A stretch of 64,000 nucleotides of DNA from Balaenoptera acutorostrata. Taxonomy: Eukaryota > Chordata > Mammalia > Artiodactyla > Balaenopteridae. How positions within the stretch are numbered: position 1 is the stretch's first letter; each line of letters begins with the position of its first letter. Made by a program: the position numbers and the translations under genes. Location: contig NC_080064.1 of assembly GCF_949987535.1 (NCBI RefSeq), positions 39,876,282 to 39,940,281 on the forward strand. Reading direction: 5' to 3'. This document shows, in pieces, positions 30,678 to 41,735 of this stretch. Under the pieces are notes generated by a model, which did not search any database, was not told the origin of the DNA, and was given only the letters and a program-made list of their open reading frames with translations.

Positions 30678-33067
30678 CAAGCATACCTCACCTCGTTTTA
30701 CTGCACTTCACTTTACTGTGTTTCGCAGATATTGCATTGTTTTACAAGCTGAAGGTCTGTGGCAACCTGGCGTGGAGCAAATCTACCGGCACCGTTTCCC
30801 CAACATCTTTGCTCATAAAGTGTCTGTGTGTCACATTTTGGTAATTCTTGCAAATATATTTGTTATGGTGATCTGTGATCAGTGACCTCTGATGTTACTA
30901 TCGTAAGTGTTTTGGGGCACCACCAGCTGTACCCATATAAGACGGCGAACTTAATCCATAAATGTCGTGTGTATTTTGACTGCTCCTCTGACTGGCTGTC
31001 CCCCCATCCATCTCCTTCTCCTCGGGCCTCCTTATTCCCTGAGGCACCATAATACTGAAATTAGGCCAATTAATACTCCAACAATGTTCAAGTGACGGAA
31101 ATAGTCACATGTCTCTCACTTTAAATCCAAAGCTAGAAATTATTCAGCTTAACCAGGAAGGTATGTCAAAAGCCAAGACAGGTCAAAATCAAGGTGTCTT
31201 GTGCCAGTTAGCCAAGTTGGGAGTGCAAAGGAAAAGTTCTCGAAGGAAATTAAAAGTGCTGCTCCAGTGAACACACAAGTGATAAGAAAGCAAAACTGCC
31301 TTATTGCTGATGTGGAGAAAGTTTTAGTAGTCTGGATTGAAGATCAAATCTCCTACAACATTCCCTTAAGCCAAAGGCTGATCCAGAGCAAGGCCCTAAC
31401 GCTTCAATTCTGTGAAGGCTGAGAGAGGTAAGGAAGCTGCAGAAGAAAAGTTTGAAGCTATCAGAGATTGGTTCATGAGGTTTAAGGAATGAAGCTGTCT
31501 CCATAACACCAAAGTGCAAGGAAAAGCAGCAAGTGCTGAGGTAGAAGCTGTAGCAAGTTATCCAGAAGACTTAGCTGAGGTAATTAATGAAAGTGGCTAC
31601 ACTAAACAACAGATTCTCAATGCAGATGAAACAGCCTTATATTGGAAGAAGCTGCCATCTAGGACTTTCATAGCTAGAGAGGAGAAGTCAATGCCTGGCT
31701 TCAAAGCTTCAAAGGACAGGCTGACTCTCTTGTTAGGGGCTAATGCAGCTGGTGATTTTAAGCTGAAGCCAGTGCTCGTTTACCATTCTGAAAATCCTAG
31801 GGTCCTCAAGAATTAAAAATTAAATCTACTCTGCCTGTGCTCTATAAATGGAACAACAAAGCCCGGATGACAGCACATCTGTTTACAACATGGTTTGCTG
31901 AATATTTTAAGCCCACCGTTGAGACCTACTGCTCAGAAAAAAAAAGATTCTTTTCAAAATATTACTACTCATTGACAATGCACCTGGTCATCCAAGAGCT
32001 CTGATGGAGATGTACAATGAGATTAATGTTGTTTTCACGTCTGCTAACACGACATCCATTCTGCAGCCATGGATCAAGGAGTCATTTCGACTTTCAAGTC
32101 TTATTTTTTTAAGAAATGTATTTCATATGGCTGTAGCTGCCACAGATAGTGATTCCTCTGATGGATCTGAGCAAAGTAAATTCAAAACCTTCTGGAAAGG
32201 ATTCGCTCTTCTAGATGCCATTAAGAACATTCATGATTCATGGGAAGAGGTCAAAATGCCAACATTAACAGGAGTTTGGAAGAAGTTGATTCTAATCCTC
32301 ACAGATGACTTTGAGGGGTTCAAGACTTCAGTGGAGGAAGGAACTGCAGATGTGGTATAAATAGCAAGAGAACTAGAATTAGAAGTGGAGCCTGAAGATG
32401 TGACTGAATTGCTGCAATCTCATGATAAAACTTTAACAGATGAGGAATTGCCTCTTAGGGATGAGCAAAGAAAGTGGTTTCTGGAGTTGGAATCTACTCC
32501 TGGTGAAGATGTTGTGAAGATTACTCAAATATCAACAAAGGATTATTTAGAACATTACATAAACTTAGTCAATAGAGCAGTGGCAGCTTCTGAGAGGATT
32601 GACTCCGATTTTGAAAGAAGTTCTACTGTGGGTAAAATGCTATCAAACAGATTGCAAGCTGCAGAGAAGTAGTTCACAAAAAGGAAGAATCCATCGATGC
32701 AGCAAACTTCATAACTGTTTTATTTTAAGAAACTGCCACTGCCAGTCCAACATTCAGCAACCGCCACCCTGATCAGTCAGCAGCCTCACCATGGAGGCAA
32801 GACCCTCCACCAGCAAAAGCATTACAACTTGCTGAAGGCTCAGATGATGGTTAGCATTTTTAGCAAAAAAGTATTTTTTAATTAAGGTATGTACATTGTT
32901 TCGTTTCAGACAGAATGCTATTGCACACATAATACAGTGTAGTGTAAACTTAACTTTTACAGGCACTGGGCAACCAAAAAATTCGTGTGACTCGCTTTAT
33001 TGCAATAGTTGCTTTATTGTGATGGGCGTTCTGGAATCAAACGTGAAATATCTCCAAGGTACGCCTG
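30678..33067 (+). mobile_element. Tigger1 DNA transposon (Tc1/mariner-pogo), nearly full length
   Basis: Left end 'caagcatacctcacctcg' at 30678 and right end 'ccaaggtacgcctg' ending at 33067 form the terminal inverted repeats. TA dinucleotides flank both ends (30676-30677 and 33068-33069), the target duplication expected of this superfamily. Length is 2,390 bp, close to the 2.4 kb expected. The 5' UTR, transposase fossil and 3' region are all present in order. Tigger1 is long inactive in mammals. Confidence 0.95.
31163..32854 (+). pseudogene. Tigger1 transposase fossil
   Basis: Runs from an ATG at 31163 to a TAG at 32852-32854 with frameshifts and stops. The intact pieces lie in three frames: 31201-31422, 31514-31816, and 32004-32360 plus 32385-32672. 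The first piece contains the CENP-B/pogo-type second helix-turn-helix (WIEDQ). The catalytic acidic triad is traceable: GAT in ADETA at 31625, GAC in LLIDNA at 31974 and GAT in the MDQG motif at 32072, spaced like a DDE/D pogo transposase. Breaks include a small deletion near 31400, an in-frame stop just after 31815, and A- and T-run indels near 31938 and 32105. It cannot encode an active enzyme. Confidence 0.9.
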
Positions 33068-33069
33068 TA

Positions 33070-33940
33070 CTCACACAGACACTGTGAGGGAATCGGTGTC
33101 GGGTTCCGTCGCTAAGTTGTGGTGTATTGTTACACAGCCTGGGACACTGATGCAAGGTCAGAATTGGGGCCAGGGAAGGACGGAGCAGGGGCAGTGCACG
33201 GGGAAGAGGGGTACGGGGAAATAGCCTGTGCACAGGTCCTCTGCTCTCCATGCCCTCCACGTGGGGCACCTGTCCCCCTCCAGCACGGTCTGGAACTGTA
33301 TGGGACCCATTCTGCCTCATTCTGGGACCCAGTGAGGAGGCCTCTTTGTCTCTCACAATAAGCTGTGAGCTTCAACCTGAACTTTCCCAGCATCAAGATT
33401 CTATTTGGCCCCCGTCTTCCATCATTTCCTTTTGTTTCTCAGCTGTTTAAAGCGGCACCGTTTATTGGGCGCTCCCTTGGAGCAGTGCGGGGGTGTGATG
33501 CAGGGAGAGAGGCAGAGGCAGAGCGTGGATGCCCGTGAATTTCGGTTTCTGGAGGGGAGATTGGATCTTGGCCTGAAGGTCCTGGGGAGCCACGGAAGAG
33601 TCAGTGTTTTAGCAGCTAGAAACCACACCCGCAGCATGTGGCTCTTCAGCTAAGAAGGCCTTTGGTTGGCCTCAGCTCTGCATGGCGTGGTCACGTGCTG
33701 CCATCAGCTTGGGCTGGGCTGGTGGCGGTGGGAGGAGAGAGCGTGTGTGAGCACAGGTCAGGGCCAGGCAGGTTTATTTGGGAGCCCCAGGGGATGCATC
33801 TGTGGTCTCTCTGTGTTCCCACGTGTCACTTGGTCCATTTGTGTCTTTGTGTGTCTGAATATATACGTGCGCACGTTTCCACGTGAGCCCACGACGGGGA
33901 GGGTGTTGAGAGAGCCTCCTTTCCGCTCCTGTTCGTAGTG
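33070..33940. other. unassigned stretch
   Basis: Unique DNA, moderately GC-rich, with a CACGTG-rich patch around 33868-33890 ('gtgcgcacgtttccacgtga'). No repeat or gene supported. Confidence 0.35.
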
Positions 33941-33949
33941 GGCTTAGTG

Positions 33950-34085
33950 AGCACCAAGACCTCTGCTAAGAGCTTCTGTTTATTTTCTCATCTTTATCCT
34001 CACAATGACACCATGAGATTGGTAATGGTGTAATCCCACTTGACAGCTGAGGAAACAGAGGCACAAACAGGTTAAAAAAACAAAC
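33950..34085 (-). repeat. MIR SINE
   Basis: 'gctaagagcttctgtttatt', 'cctcacaatgacaccatgag' and 'cagctgaggaaacagaggca' in antisense MIR order. Confidence 0.65.
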
Positions 34086-34124
34086 CTCAGGTCATGCTTC
34101 TAGCAAAAGGTAGATCCAGGAGCA

Positions 34125-34410
34125 GACAGAGGCTTTCTGATTCGGAAGCCATGTGCATGCGTGTCCCCATGAGTGTGGGTGTGTGACCATGAGCCATGGG
34201 TCCGGAGTGGCACACGTGCCCGGTTTATCTGAACGTAAGTGCCAGGCTGTGCTTGCTTCACCGAGTGTCCATGAGCACCCATGGGTCCGTGTACATTTAA
34301 CTGTGTGCGTCTCGGTGGGGTGATGCTCTCTCGTGAACTGGCGTGTTTCTGTGTGCCTCTGGCCGTCTGGATGTGCCCATGCGTCTGCACACATCTGGTT
34401 CTGACACGGT
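34125..34410. repeat. degenerate GT-rich minisatellite-like tract
   Basis: Repeated 'catgggtccg', 'gtgtgtgacc', 'ccatgag' and 'tgtgcctctgg' words in loose array (for example 34191-34204 and 34268-34290). Not a clean tandem array. Confidence 0.4.
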
Positions 34411-34539
34411 GTCTGTGGGGAGAGTGGCAGCAGCACTAATCCCGCCGTGTGTGCCTGCGAAGCCAGGAGAAATCTGACAGACGCAGGCAGGCAGCGCACT
34501 GCTGGGGGCCTGGCTGGGTTTATTTTCCGCAACCGAGGA

Positions 34540-34810
34540 GGCCCTGCGGCATTCAATTAATTCCACTCCCTGTGTAAACACCAGCAAACACAGGGTTCCA
34601 AAGGCAGAAGCATGTCGCGCCTTGCACCCCCTGCGGCTGCCACTGCTCGGGGACGTCGCTGTGGGGACCGCACGTGTGTGCCTGAGTGCCTGCCAAGAGG
34701 ATCTCGGCGCTTCTGCCGTTGCATCTCCTCGGGTTCTGCTCCCCGAGTCTGTCTCCTCACCCTGTCTTTGCGCCCTGGTTCGGGACTCACAGCTCTGGCC
34801 TGGACCCCTG
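34540..34810. promoter_or_regulatory. CpG-rich patch next to homeodomain/forkhead sites
   Basis: About 16 CpGs in 34610-34790, by eye near the expected number for its base composition, against strong CpG depletion in the flanks. Immediately upstream are 'cattcaattaattcc' and 'tgtgtaaacaccagcaaaca' (forkhead-type TGTAAACA). It could be a small CpG island or an orphan promoter. A 122-codon plus frame from 34612 spans it but has no domain. Confidence 0.4.
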
Positions 34811-34814
34811 AAAT

Positions 34815-35450
34815 ATTTGGGGGGGCTGGTCTCTGTTCCCAGCTCCTTCTGGTGGTCTACCCTCCTCAGAGGAACCCAGAAGAAGGAACCAAGCTTTTAA
34901 CATGCACATTCGTCTGGTGTATGGTTCAGACGGGACAGTCTGTTGACCCTGACGTGCACGTGGGGAGTCCGCACGCGTGAGAGTCGCTTTGTGTGTAACG
35001 TAGAGCACCTATACCAGGAGAAGCAGACAGGGGCCCGCCACAGTCCCCAGTCCCCAGGCCCCAGCACTGGCTTCACCAGGACGAGCTCTGTGAACGCTGA
35101 AATACTGTGCGGGGCAGGAGAGCAGGGTTGCACAGATCTCTAAACCTTGAGGAAACCAGTCAGCGGGTAGTAGTGGGGAAATTTTTCTTTTGAGGAGTGA
35201 GGAAGGTGGGAGTGAATAAAGAGGCAGCTGGGGAGCCAAAGCAGAGGTGGATGTCAGGAAGGAGGTGGGTGAAGGGGTCCCTTGAGGGAGTCAGGGACCC
35301 AGGGATGGAGAGGAGAGTCTCAGGGAAGAAGCTCTCCTTCTCAGAGCGCCCGGCAGGTCCTGCCCCACCACGAGCCAACGGTACGACCTTGGGCACGTTG
35401 CTTAGTAACCTGGCATCTTTCCCCTAGTGTGCGAGCGCCTGACAAATGTA
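34815..35450. other. unassigned stretch
   Basis: Unique-looking. A sense MIR trace, 'ccttgggcacgttgcttag', at about 35388. No gene supported. Confidence 0.35.
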
Positions 35451-35454
35451 TAGA

Positions 35455-35650
35455 GGACGGCCATAACTCTAGTAGCGCTCACTTCCTAAGACACAGAGCC
35501 AGGCTCTCTGGGCTTATCTCACTTACTCTTCACAGCATCCCTATGAGCCCTCTGCTTCCACCCCCAGGTTGCAGATGAGGACGTGGAGATTCAGGGATGT
35601 CAACTCTCTTATCCAAGGCAACGGATTTAATCCCAAGCCAGGCTTCTCCT
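35455..35650 (-). repeat. MIR SINE
   Basis: 'cctaagacacagagccaggc', 'ctcttcacagcatccctatg', 'aggttgcagatgaggacgtg' and 'gagattcagggatgtcaac' in antisense order. Confidence 0.55.
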
Positions 35651-36059
35651 AGAGCCCCTGCTCTCACACTGCCTTAGTTCTCTAGTTCAAAATACAAGTA
35701 CTTTAGACTTGACGTTCATGTTCGTGTTCAGTCACCTTGGGAACTTTAATTCCACCGATACTGAGACCTACTGGCAATAAGATAGAGACATAGCTAGTGG
35801 GTAGGGAGTAGCAAAGGAAGGCTGAGAGAGGACAGAGATGAGAGAAAGCATGGTCTAAGAGGGAGGTGTCTTGGGGCTGCTCCTCTGAGATCCTGGAGGG
35901 ACCAGGAGCCTGAAGCCCTTGGCTGTGTAACAAAATGAGGACATCTGGTTGGTCAGCCAGACCCAGAATAAATAAAATGCCCCTGGGCATATGTAGTATC
36001 TGCACCAAAGCAAAACACTTTAACAATTATTTTGTTCCAACTACAGGGAGGCCGAATGC

Positions 36060-36480
36060 TCAAACGTCTCTGACAGAGGGATGCAAATGAAAACCCACTG
36101 TTCAGTCTCCCCAGTGTCTCACTTAGATGTGCAAATGCCGTCGGCTTTCTCTTTATTTAGCAAGTTGCTTTTATTGCTCATTTTAATGAAAGTAAAAAAT
36201 ATGCATGAAGCATGAGGGATATCATGCCCACCCCAACTGTCCCAGAAGCTCTGAAGTTCCTGAACCGTTAATTCTCTCTCCGTGGGGATTTTAGGGAGCT
36301 GAGCCTGGGGGCTTGGAAGGGATGATTGTGCGTGTCTCCCAGGGCCGATGGGAGCATGAAACGTGACGAGCTACATGGAAATAAATTCTAGAAGCAGCGG
36401 ACCAATGTTTGTGACAGCTATATAAAGGGGAAAGCCGCAGAGCCATCAGCCTCATGGTGCTGGTCGTTAGGGCCACCCAT
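36060..36480. promoter_or_regulatory. candidate conserved non-coding element
   Basis: Non-repeat block with 'tttatttagcaagttgcttt', 'ttgctcattttaatgaaag' and 'ccgttaattctctctccg'. Near its end is a TATA-like 'gctatataaagggg' at about 36418, with no ORF or CpG island following. Regulatory role is inference. Confidence 0.3.
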
Positions 36481-36484
36481 AAAT

Positions 36485-36797
36485 TGTCTGGTTCTCCAGC
36501 CTTCCCAGAATGGGTGGCACTTTCCTACCCTCTTTGAAAACGGAAGCGGCCATTGCTTTGGCCAATGAAATGTGAATGGAAGTGGTGTGTGTCACTTGTG
36601 GGTGGCAGCTTGAAAACCAAGTGAAATCTGCCTGTTCTCATTCTCTCTCCACGTTCCACACAGCGGCTGCTCTGAGGCCCCCAGCTGACTTGTGACAGTC
36701 ATGTAGTACGGTGAGAAAGAAGTCTTTGTGGTGTGAAGCCACTCGGAACTTCAGGGTTGCTCGTTGTAGCAGCAAAACCTAGCTATCTCGACTCTGA
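36485..36797 (+). repeat. solo LTR, MLT1-type (older MaLR)
   Basis: 'tggccaatgaaatgtgaatg', 'gtggtgtgtgtcacttgtgg', 'gctgctctgaggccccc', 'gtgtgaagccactcggaac' and the end 'agcaaaacctagctatctc'. Matches the MLT1 group and has no internal region. Confidence 0.65.
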
Positions 36798-36814
36798 CCT
36801 CCTGCAGCCCACAC

Positions 36815-37420
36815 ACCTGCTGGTGGTCCCCAAGCACGGTGTGAAAGGCATCTTGTCCACCCCAGTCCCTCTGACGCTGTCCACTCTCAGCCCTACTGTC
36901 CGTTATCCACACAGCAGCCAGGGTCACCCTTACTCTCCAGGCCACTCAAAACCCCAAAGAGGATAAGGTTCAAGGACTTCATGGAAGTAGCTCCAGCTCA
37001 CCTCTCCAGCCTCAGCTCCTGCCACCTCCTGCTTCATACTCTAAGCCTCATTCAGCCCACAATTATTTCCGTGCCATGCTTTCTCTCCCCTCCACAACTT
37101 TGCACATGCTGTTCCCTACACCTAAAGCACTCTTTTCTGTCCTCACTTAACCAATTCCTATGCATCCTTTGGGCCTCAGCTTAGCTCCCACCTCCTCCAG
37201 GAAGCCCTCCCTGACTTCCAGGCCAGTCTAGGTGCCTCCTTGGTGCCTCCACTCTTACAGTTTGGATCACTGCGTACTGTCTACTTTCAGTTCCCCCATT
37301 TCGGGCTGTGGACTCGCTGAAGGCAAGAGTTGTGTCTCTTTTGTTCCTCACGGTATCCCCAGCACCTGTCACAGTGCTGGCCACTTGGTAACTATCGAGC
37401 AATATTAAACAAATGGACGA
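36815..37420 (+). repeat. L2 LINE 3' region
   Basis: A long, well ordered sense L2 piece: 'cacacagcagccagggtc', 'cctctccagcctcagctcct', 'ttgcacatgctgttccctac', 'ctccaggaagccctccctga', 'aaggcaagagttgtgtctct' and 'ccccagcacctgtcacagtg'. It ends near 'ttaaacaaatgg'. Among the better L2 fossils in the window. Confidence 0.8.
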
Positions 37421-37699
37421 TCAGTCCCCCCCATGTGCAGGTCCTCTGACTGTGGGAGGGGGCAGCCATCTAACGATGCAGGGGAAGCGTCCACGTGCAC
37501 CCTGGCCCTCCCTCCCCGACCCCCACCATCTTGAAGGGGAAGGCAAGGAGTCCGTGTGATAAACGGAGGCCTTCCAAGTGGCTCAGCAGCTGAGACACTT
37601 GGAGGGCAGCAGCCTGGGGAGTAATGGCTTTCAGGAGCAGTTTAGAAATGAGTCCCACAAACAGCAAAACAAAGCATAACCTCTCCAGACCCCCTCTGT

Positions 37700-37985
37700 C
37701 CTGAGTGCTCAGCTCAGAGAGTGCTCAAAGGGGCTTAATGAATTATTATGTCCACATTTCTTGCTGATAAATGACAGTCTCATGCTCCATTACCAATTGC
37801 TGGTTGTAATATTTAATCAAAGTCTAGTTTCATGCATCAGTTGGTTTTGGAAATAATATTTATGGGTCTGGAATGCCTTCAACCTTCACGCATACGGCCG
37901 AAAAGAATCATTGTGTTGTAGCTACTGGTCAAGAATATAAGAAGTGAGATAAAGAAACTTCCAAAGATCATTGTTGCCTGCCCAG
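37700..37985. promoter_or_regulatory. candidate developmental enhancer
   Basis: AT-rich non-repeat block with a run of homeodomain cores (taatgaattatta at 37736-37748), a TCF/LEF-type ATCAAAG at 37816-37822, 'catgcatcagttgg' (octamer/AP-1-like) and 'ataatatttatgggtctgg'. No ORF. Motif density and absence of any repeat signature are what I see. Enhancer function is inference. Confidence 0.4.
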
Positions 37986-38084
37986 TGCCAACTCCTCTAC
38001 TGGATGTCGGAGATGCCAAGATGGAGACAAACTAGTTCCTTCACTCTCAGATCCAAGCCTTTGCCCTTAGGTGCTTCCATCGTC

Positions 38085-38400
38085 TCCCAAACCCAATTCT
38101 TCATCTAACCCATCAGTTCAAGCCCCCCTCCTCCAGAGAGCCCTCCATGACCAGCCAAGCCCCCAGAGAGCTCCCATCCTCTCAGCTCTGCTTGCTCTCT
38201 GCTAGCCACACAGGCGTGTGCACAGTTCTGCACCCTGGACGAAGTTTACCCGGGAAGTCTTGGCCATCCCACTGGACTGGACTGCAGGCTCCCCCGGGGC
38301 AGGCAGGTTTGCTTCTGGTACCTCTCCACCTCTCCTCACGCTGGACACCTACTGGTGTTAGTGAAAGTCCACTTGATTGGACAGATTGAATTTATAGCCT
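38085..38400 (+). repeat. L2 LINE 3' region (diverged)
   Basis: 'cctccagagagccctccatg', 'gactgcaggctcccccgggg' and 'ctggacacctactggtgtta' fit the sense L2 3' half, with long unmatched middle parts. Confidence 0.45.
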
Positions 38401-38544
38401 CTGGACCTTGCACGCAAAGGAAGTTTAAAAGTTATCTGATTCTATTATAAATCACTGTCTGAATTTTGCTCTTTTCCTTGTGCTCCCTATTTCAGTGAAT
38501 ATGCCAAGCCAGACACCTGGAAGTCATCTGTGAGTTCTCCTTCT

Positions 38545-38700
38545 GTTGCTTTTAATCATTCATTCATTCATCCATTCACTCATTCTTCCATTCCTTCAAT
38601 GATTACAAGAGAAAAAATGTAATATCTGCTTACTCGCTGTCAGGCCATGTGCTAGGGGCTGGGGGCCAACTATGGTGAATTAGCCAGAACTGGTCTAGTG
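38545..38700 (-). repeat. L2 LINE 3' end plus (ATTC)n
   Basis: 'tcattcattcattcatccat' then 'gtcaggccatgtgctagggg' and 'ctggtctagtggggatatc': antisense L2 terminus with its A/T-rich tail expanded. Confidence 0.55.
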
Positions 38701-38734
38701 GGGATATCACCTTCTAAAGAGCTATCCAAGTTAT

Positions 38735-38875
38735 TTTTCTCCTCTACATCCTCAAGGCCACTGCCATGGTCTAGTTCTCTTCATCCCTAATGGGCTTCTA
38801 ACTGGTCCCCTGCCTCTTGTCTCCAGCCTTCTCCGTCTCCACACCATCATCGTCATACCTGGTCAAAGTTTCGAG
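38735..38875 (+). repeat. L2 LINE fragment
   Basis: 'gggcttctaactggtcccct' followed by 'gcctcttgtctccagccttc' matches a sense L2 block ('ctaactggtctccctgcctccag'). Confidence 0.5.
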
Positions 38876-38879
38876 AACA

Positions 38880-39025
38880 TGGAGGTGGAAGTAGGGTAGG
38901 GTAAAGAAAGCACGGAGTGAGGGCTCAGGAGGGCTGGCTTCTAGCTCCCTATGTGAACTTGGATAAGCCTTTCCCTCTCTAAGCTTCAGTTTCTTCCAGT
39001 GTAAAGTGGACTAAGAATCTGTATC
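38880..39025 (+). repeat. MIR SINE (5' half)
   Basis: 'gtgaacttggataagccttt', 'ctctctaagcttcagtttct' and 'gtaaagtggactaagaa' in sense order. Confidence 0.55.
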
Positions 39026-39069
39026 TTAGTGTGGACCTACCTTGGAGGCAGAATCACAGGAACTCTTTA

Positions 39070-39280
39070 CTGAACAGGTCAAGCACATTACACGTATTAA
39101 CTCACTCCTCCCAACAATCACGGGTGAGCAGCAGTTCCCATTACTACTATTTCCATTTTGCAACACAGAAACTGAGGCTCAGAAAGGTTAAGTGGCTTAC
39201 CCCAGGTCACACAGCTGTAAGTGCTAGAACTGAGATTCCATACACAGGACTGAGCCAGAGCCCCAGATCTTACCCTGGAC
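39070..39280 (-). repeat. MIR SINE
   Basis: 'acacgtattaactcactcct', 'cccattactactatttccat', 'acagaaactgaggctcagaa' and 'ccaggtcacacagctgtaag' are close to antisense MIR consensus. Confidence 0.85.
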
Positions 39281-39469
39281 ATTTTACTAGCTCTCTCCGT
39301 CTGTGAGGCTGAGAGGGTGTACTTACTATGGCTAATGGCTTTATCTGCAGCTTTGAGTGGAGTGGGGTTTGGGAGTCATGACTCAGTTTCCCCTAAATAG
39401 AGAACTAGAGATATCCTGTCTTGGGAGGTAATCATACCTAAATCTATGACTTGTCAAAATATTTTCAGA

Positions 39470-40190
39470 TTCTTCACCATTAAGTGAAAGGTGGGAAAGC
39501 CCCAGGGGGTGATTACGTGATAAAGCCAATAAAACAGCCTTTACCTGAGCAAAGCATGTGGATCTTGCCAAGGTCACAAAGTGCCAAATGTTATCACTGC
39601 AGATGGACGCTGGAGAGTGGTACAGAAAGGGTCAGTCTGGAGGGGGAGGGGGCCAGGTTCCTGTCTCCCAGAATTGCCTTTAGGCTCCTCCCCCCAGACC
39701 AGTCCAGGGTGCTCCCCGCCACCCCACCCTGGCAGCTTCCTCTCTCATTAGGATTTCTCTGACAACCCCAAGGATTTACAACGTGAAATGTTTCCATTTC
39801 CCTGACATGATGTCTCCGCTTCAAAGCGCCCGCGCCTGCCCTCCGGAGCCCGGGATGGAGGTGATTTTGAGAGGGAGACAAATGAATCAAGAGGCTGACA
39901 CCCATCCCTTTCTTTTCTCCCCATAATACATCTGTTTATTATTGAACAGGGGCTTGCATCGTCCGTGATGAATCATCTTCTCCTCCGTAGCCGTGTCCCC
40001 AGACGGCTGGGCAGGCTGAAGTGTCTTCCAGGAGCATCTGCTTTTGATCTCTGGTCCTTTTAAATCTCAGGTTAAAATCTTTAGCCTGACGGGTCTGAAA
40101 GGCAGCTTCTAGCGGCAAAGGAGCTTTAAAACCCTCAGAGAGGATCATCTGGGTTCTCTCCAGAGAGAGCCCCACAGGATTCCCTCCGAC
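39470..40190. promoter_or_regulatory. candidate conserved non-coding cluster
   Basis: Two blocks. 39470-39600 has 'gtgattacgtgataaagcc' and 'caggt'-like E-boxes. 39765-40190 has 'cgtccgtgatgaatcatctt', 'catctgtttattattgaac', 'tttaaatctcaggttaaaat' and an isolated CpG cluster near 39825. No repeat signature, no supported exon. Enhancer role is inference. Confidence 0.35.
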
Positions 40191-40444
40191 AGGCTGAAAA
40201 TAGAGTGAGGGGCCTTTCTGCTAGGAGGGAAGCCCTGGCTTTGGGCTTGAAGGCGCAGCTCTTGTCTGCAGGCGCTGTGCCCCCTGGGGCCCCGGTGGGA
40301 GAGGGGGGCTCAGGCTGTTCTCCCACCTGGGCTGGGTGCTGCCTGGAGAGAGGCTGAGCCTGGTCCCCTGGATGCCTCTGAAATGCCACTTCTTTAGGGA
40401 AGTTGCACTCGACTGCCTCCAACTGGCCACCTGCCCACCATATC

Positions 40445-40735
40445 ATGCCCTCTCTGCTGGGCACCAGCTAGACTGCAATTCCAGCCTCCCCTGCAGGTAG
40501 GCGGGGCCACGTGGCTGGCGCTGGCCAAAGGAACGTGGGCCACTTGCAGGCCTGGACCTAAAACCCTCCCCTGTGTCATCCCATCCTCCCTTCCCACAAA
40601 TGCTGCCTGGGTGTCCCCGCCCAGGGTAGAGCCTCCGTCCACCTGGGTCCCCTGACTTTTCCCTCGAACACCTACACTGGGGCTGTGAAGCCACTGAAAT
40701 GTGGGGTTTGTGGTCACGGTGGTTAGTGTCGGCCC
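40445..40735 (+). repeat. solo LTR, MLT1-type (older MaLR)
   Basis: 'ggggccacgtggctggcgct', 'gccaaaggaacgtgggccac', 'tgcaggcctggacctaaaac' and 'gctgtgaagccactgaaatg' then 'gtggggtttgtggtcacgg'. Diverged MLT1, upstream edge uncertain. Confidence 0.55.
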
Positions 40736-40759
40736 AGGTTTGGCCCCTGTGGTAACCCC

Positions 40760-40970
40760 CTGCAGCCCCCTGTGCTTCCTGGTTGTGCTAAGCACTCTTG
40801 ATACCATTTCATTCTCTGGAGGAGTTTGTGTCATGTCTGTCTCTTCCACTAACCAGTGTCCTCTCCCAGCTGGAGACCATGTCTCTCCTTCACCACTGAA
40901 GATGCAGGCCTAACACAGCACCTGGCACGCAGCGAGAACCCAGGAGGCCACTGAAGGATGACGACTGACT
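40760..40970 (+). repeat. L2 LINE 3' end
   Basis: 'ccatgtctctccttcaccac', 'gcaggcctaacacagcacct' and 'ggcacgcagcgagaaccca' follow the sense L2 terminus. Confidence 0.5.
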
Positions 40971-41034
40971 GGGTGATGGTAATCCTTCCAAGACCCACCA
41001 TACTCCTTGGTGTCGGAGTGGAGGTATTGGTGGG

Positions 41035-41230
41035 AGCTGCCTGGAATGTGAAGCCAGGGGCCCTGGTTTGGACCCCAGCCCTCACCCGCAGGAGCTGAGT
41101 ATCCTTGGTCATTTCATGTCACTTCCCTAAGCCTCAGTTTTCCTTATCTGTTAACTGGGAACAGGCAATATTCTCACCTCCCAAGCTTTTGGGGAGAATA
41201 AAGGATGGGGAGTGTGTGACTCAAGTCACA
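41035..41230 (+). repeat. MIR SINE
   Basis: 'ggccctggtttggaccccag', 'cttccctaagcctcagtttt', 'ccttatctgttaactgggaa' and 'caatattctcacctcccaag' in sense order. Confidence 0.65.
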
Positions 41231-41309
41231 TCAGCACGGGTACCTGCATCTTAGAATGCCAGGGGTAGATGGGACCTTGAAGGTGACCTGGTCTAGTGTT
41301 GGTTCTCTC

Positions 41310-41435
41310 ATAACAAACAGTGCAGAAGGAAAGGCAGGTGTTATCAGGAGACGGTCAAAATAAGACCCAAAGAGGCTGAGCTACTAGGTCAAAGGTCCAC
41401 AGCTGCTGAGAATCGGTGACCAAGGATTCGGTGGG
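41310..41435 (-). repeat. MIR SINE fragment
   Basis: 'aagacccaaagaggctgagc' and 'taggtcaaaggtccacagct' in antisense order. Confidence 0.4.
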
Positions 41436-41504
41436 AGGATTGCTATCAAGGTCTCCGGAATCCTGGACCAGGGCAATTCGGCATCAACACACCTTCCCCG
41501 AGCC

Positions 41505-41735
41505 CTGAGGCATGGACTCTGGAGCCAGGCAGGGCCCTGCCTCTGACCAGCTGGGCAACCTCGGGCTTGACCTTCACACTCTCTGGGCCTAAGCTTCCCT
41601 GTGTTAGAAATAGGGGAGATGATACTTTCATCTTAAAGTCATCATGTAGATTAGATGGGTTAAAACTTGTGAATGCACCTAGCATGGTATCTGATCTGGA
41701 GGAAGCCCTCCGTAAATTCAGTTATTCGCTCGCTT
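41505..41735 (+). repeat. MIR SINE
   Basis: 'catggactctggagccaggc', 'ctgctgggcaacctcgggc'-like text, 'gggcctaagcttccctgtgt', 'gatgatactttcatcttaaa' and 'cacctagcatggtatctgat'. Followed by a second, more diverged sense MIR to about 41930. Confidence 0.75.

Noticed and set aside
36418..36432. TATA-box-like 'gctatataaagggg'
   Set aside because: No initiator, CpG island or open frame follows, and an MLT1-type LTR begins about 65 bp downstream. Not called a promoter.
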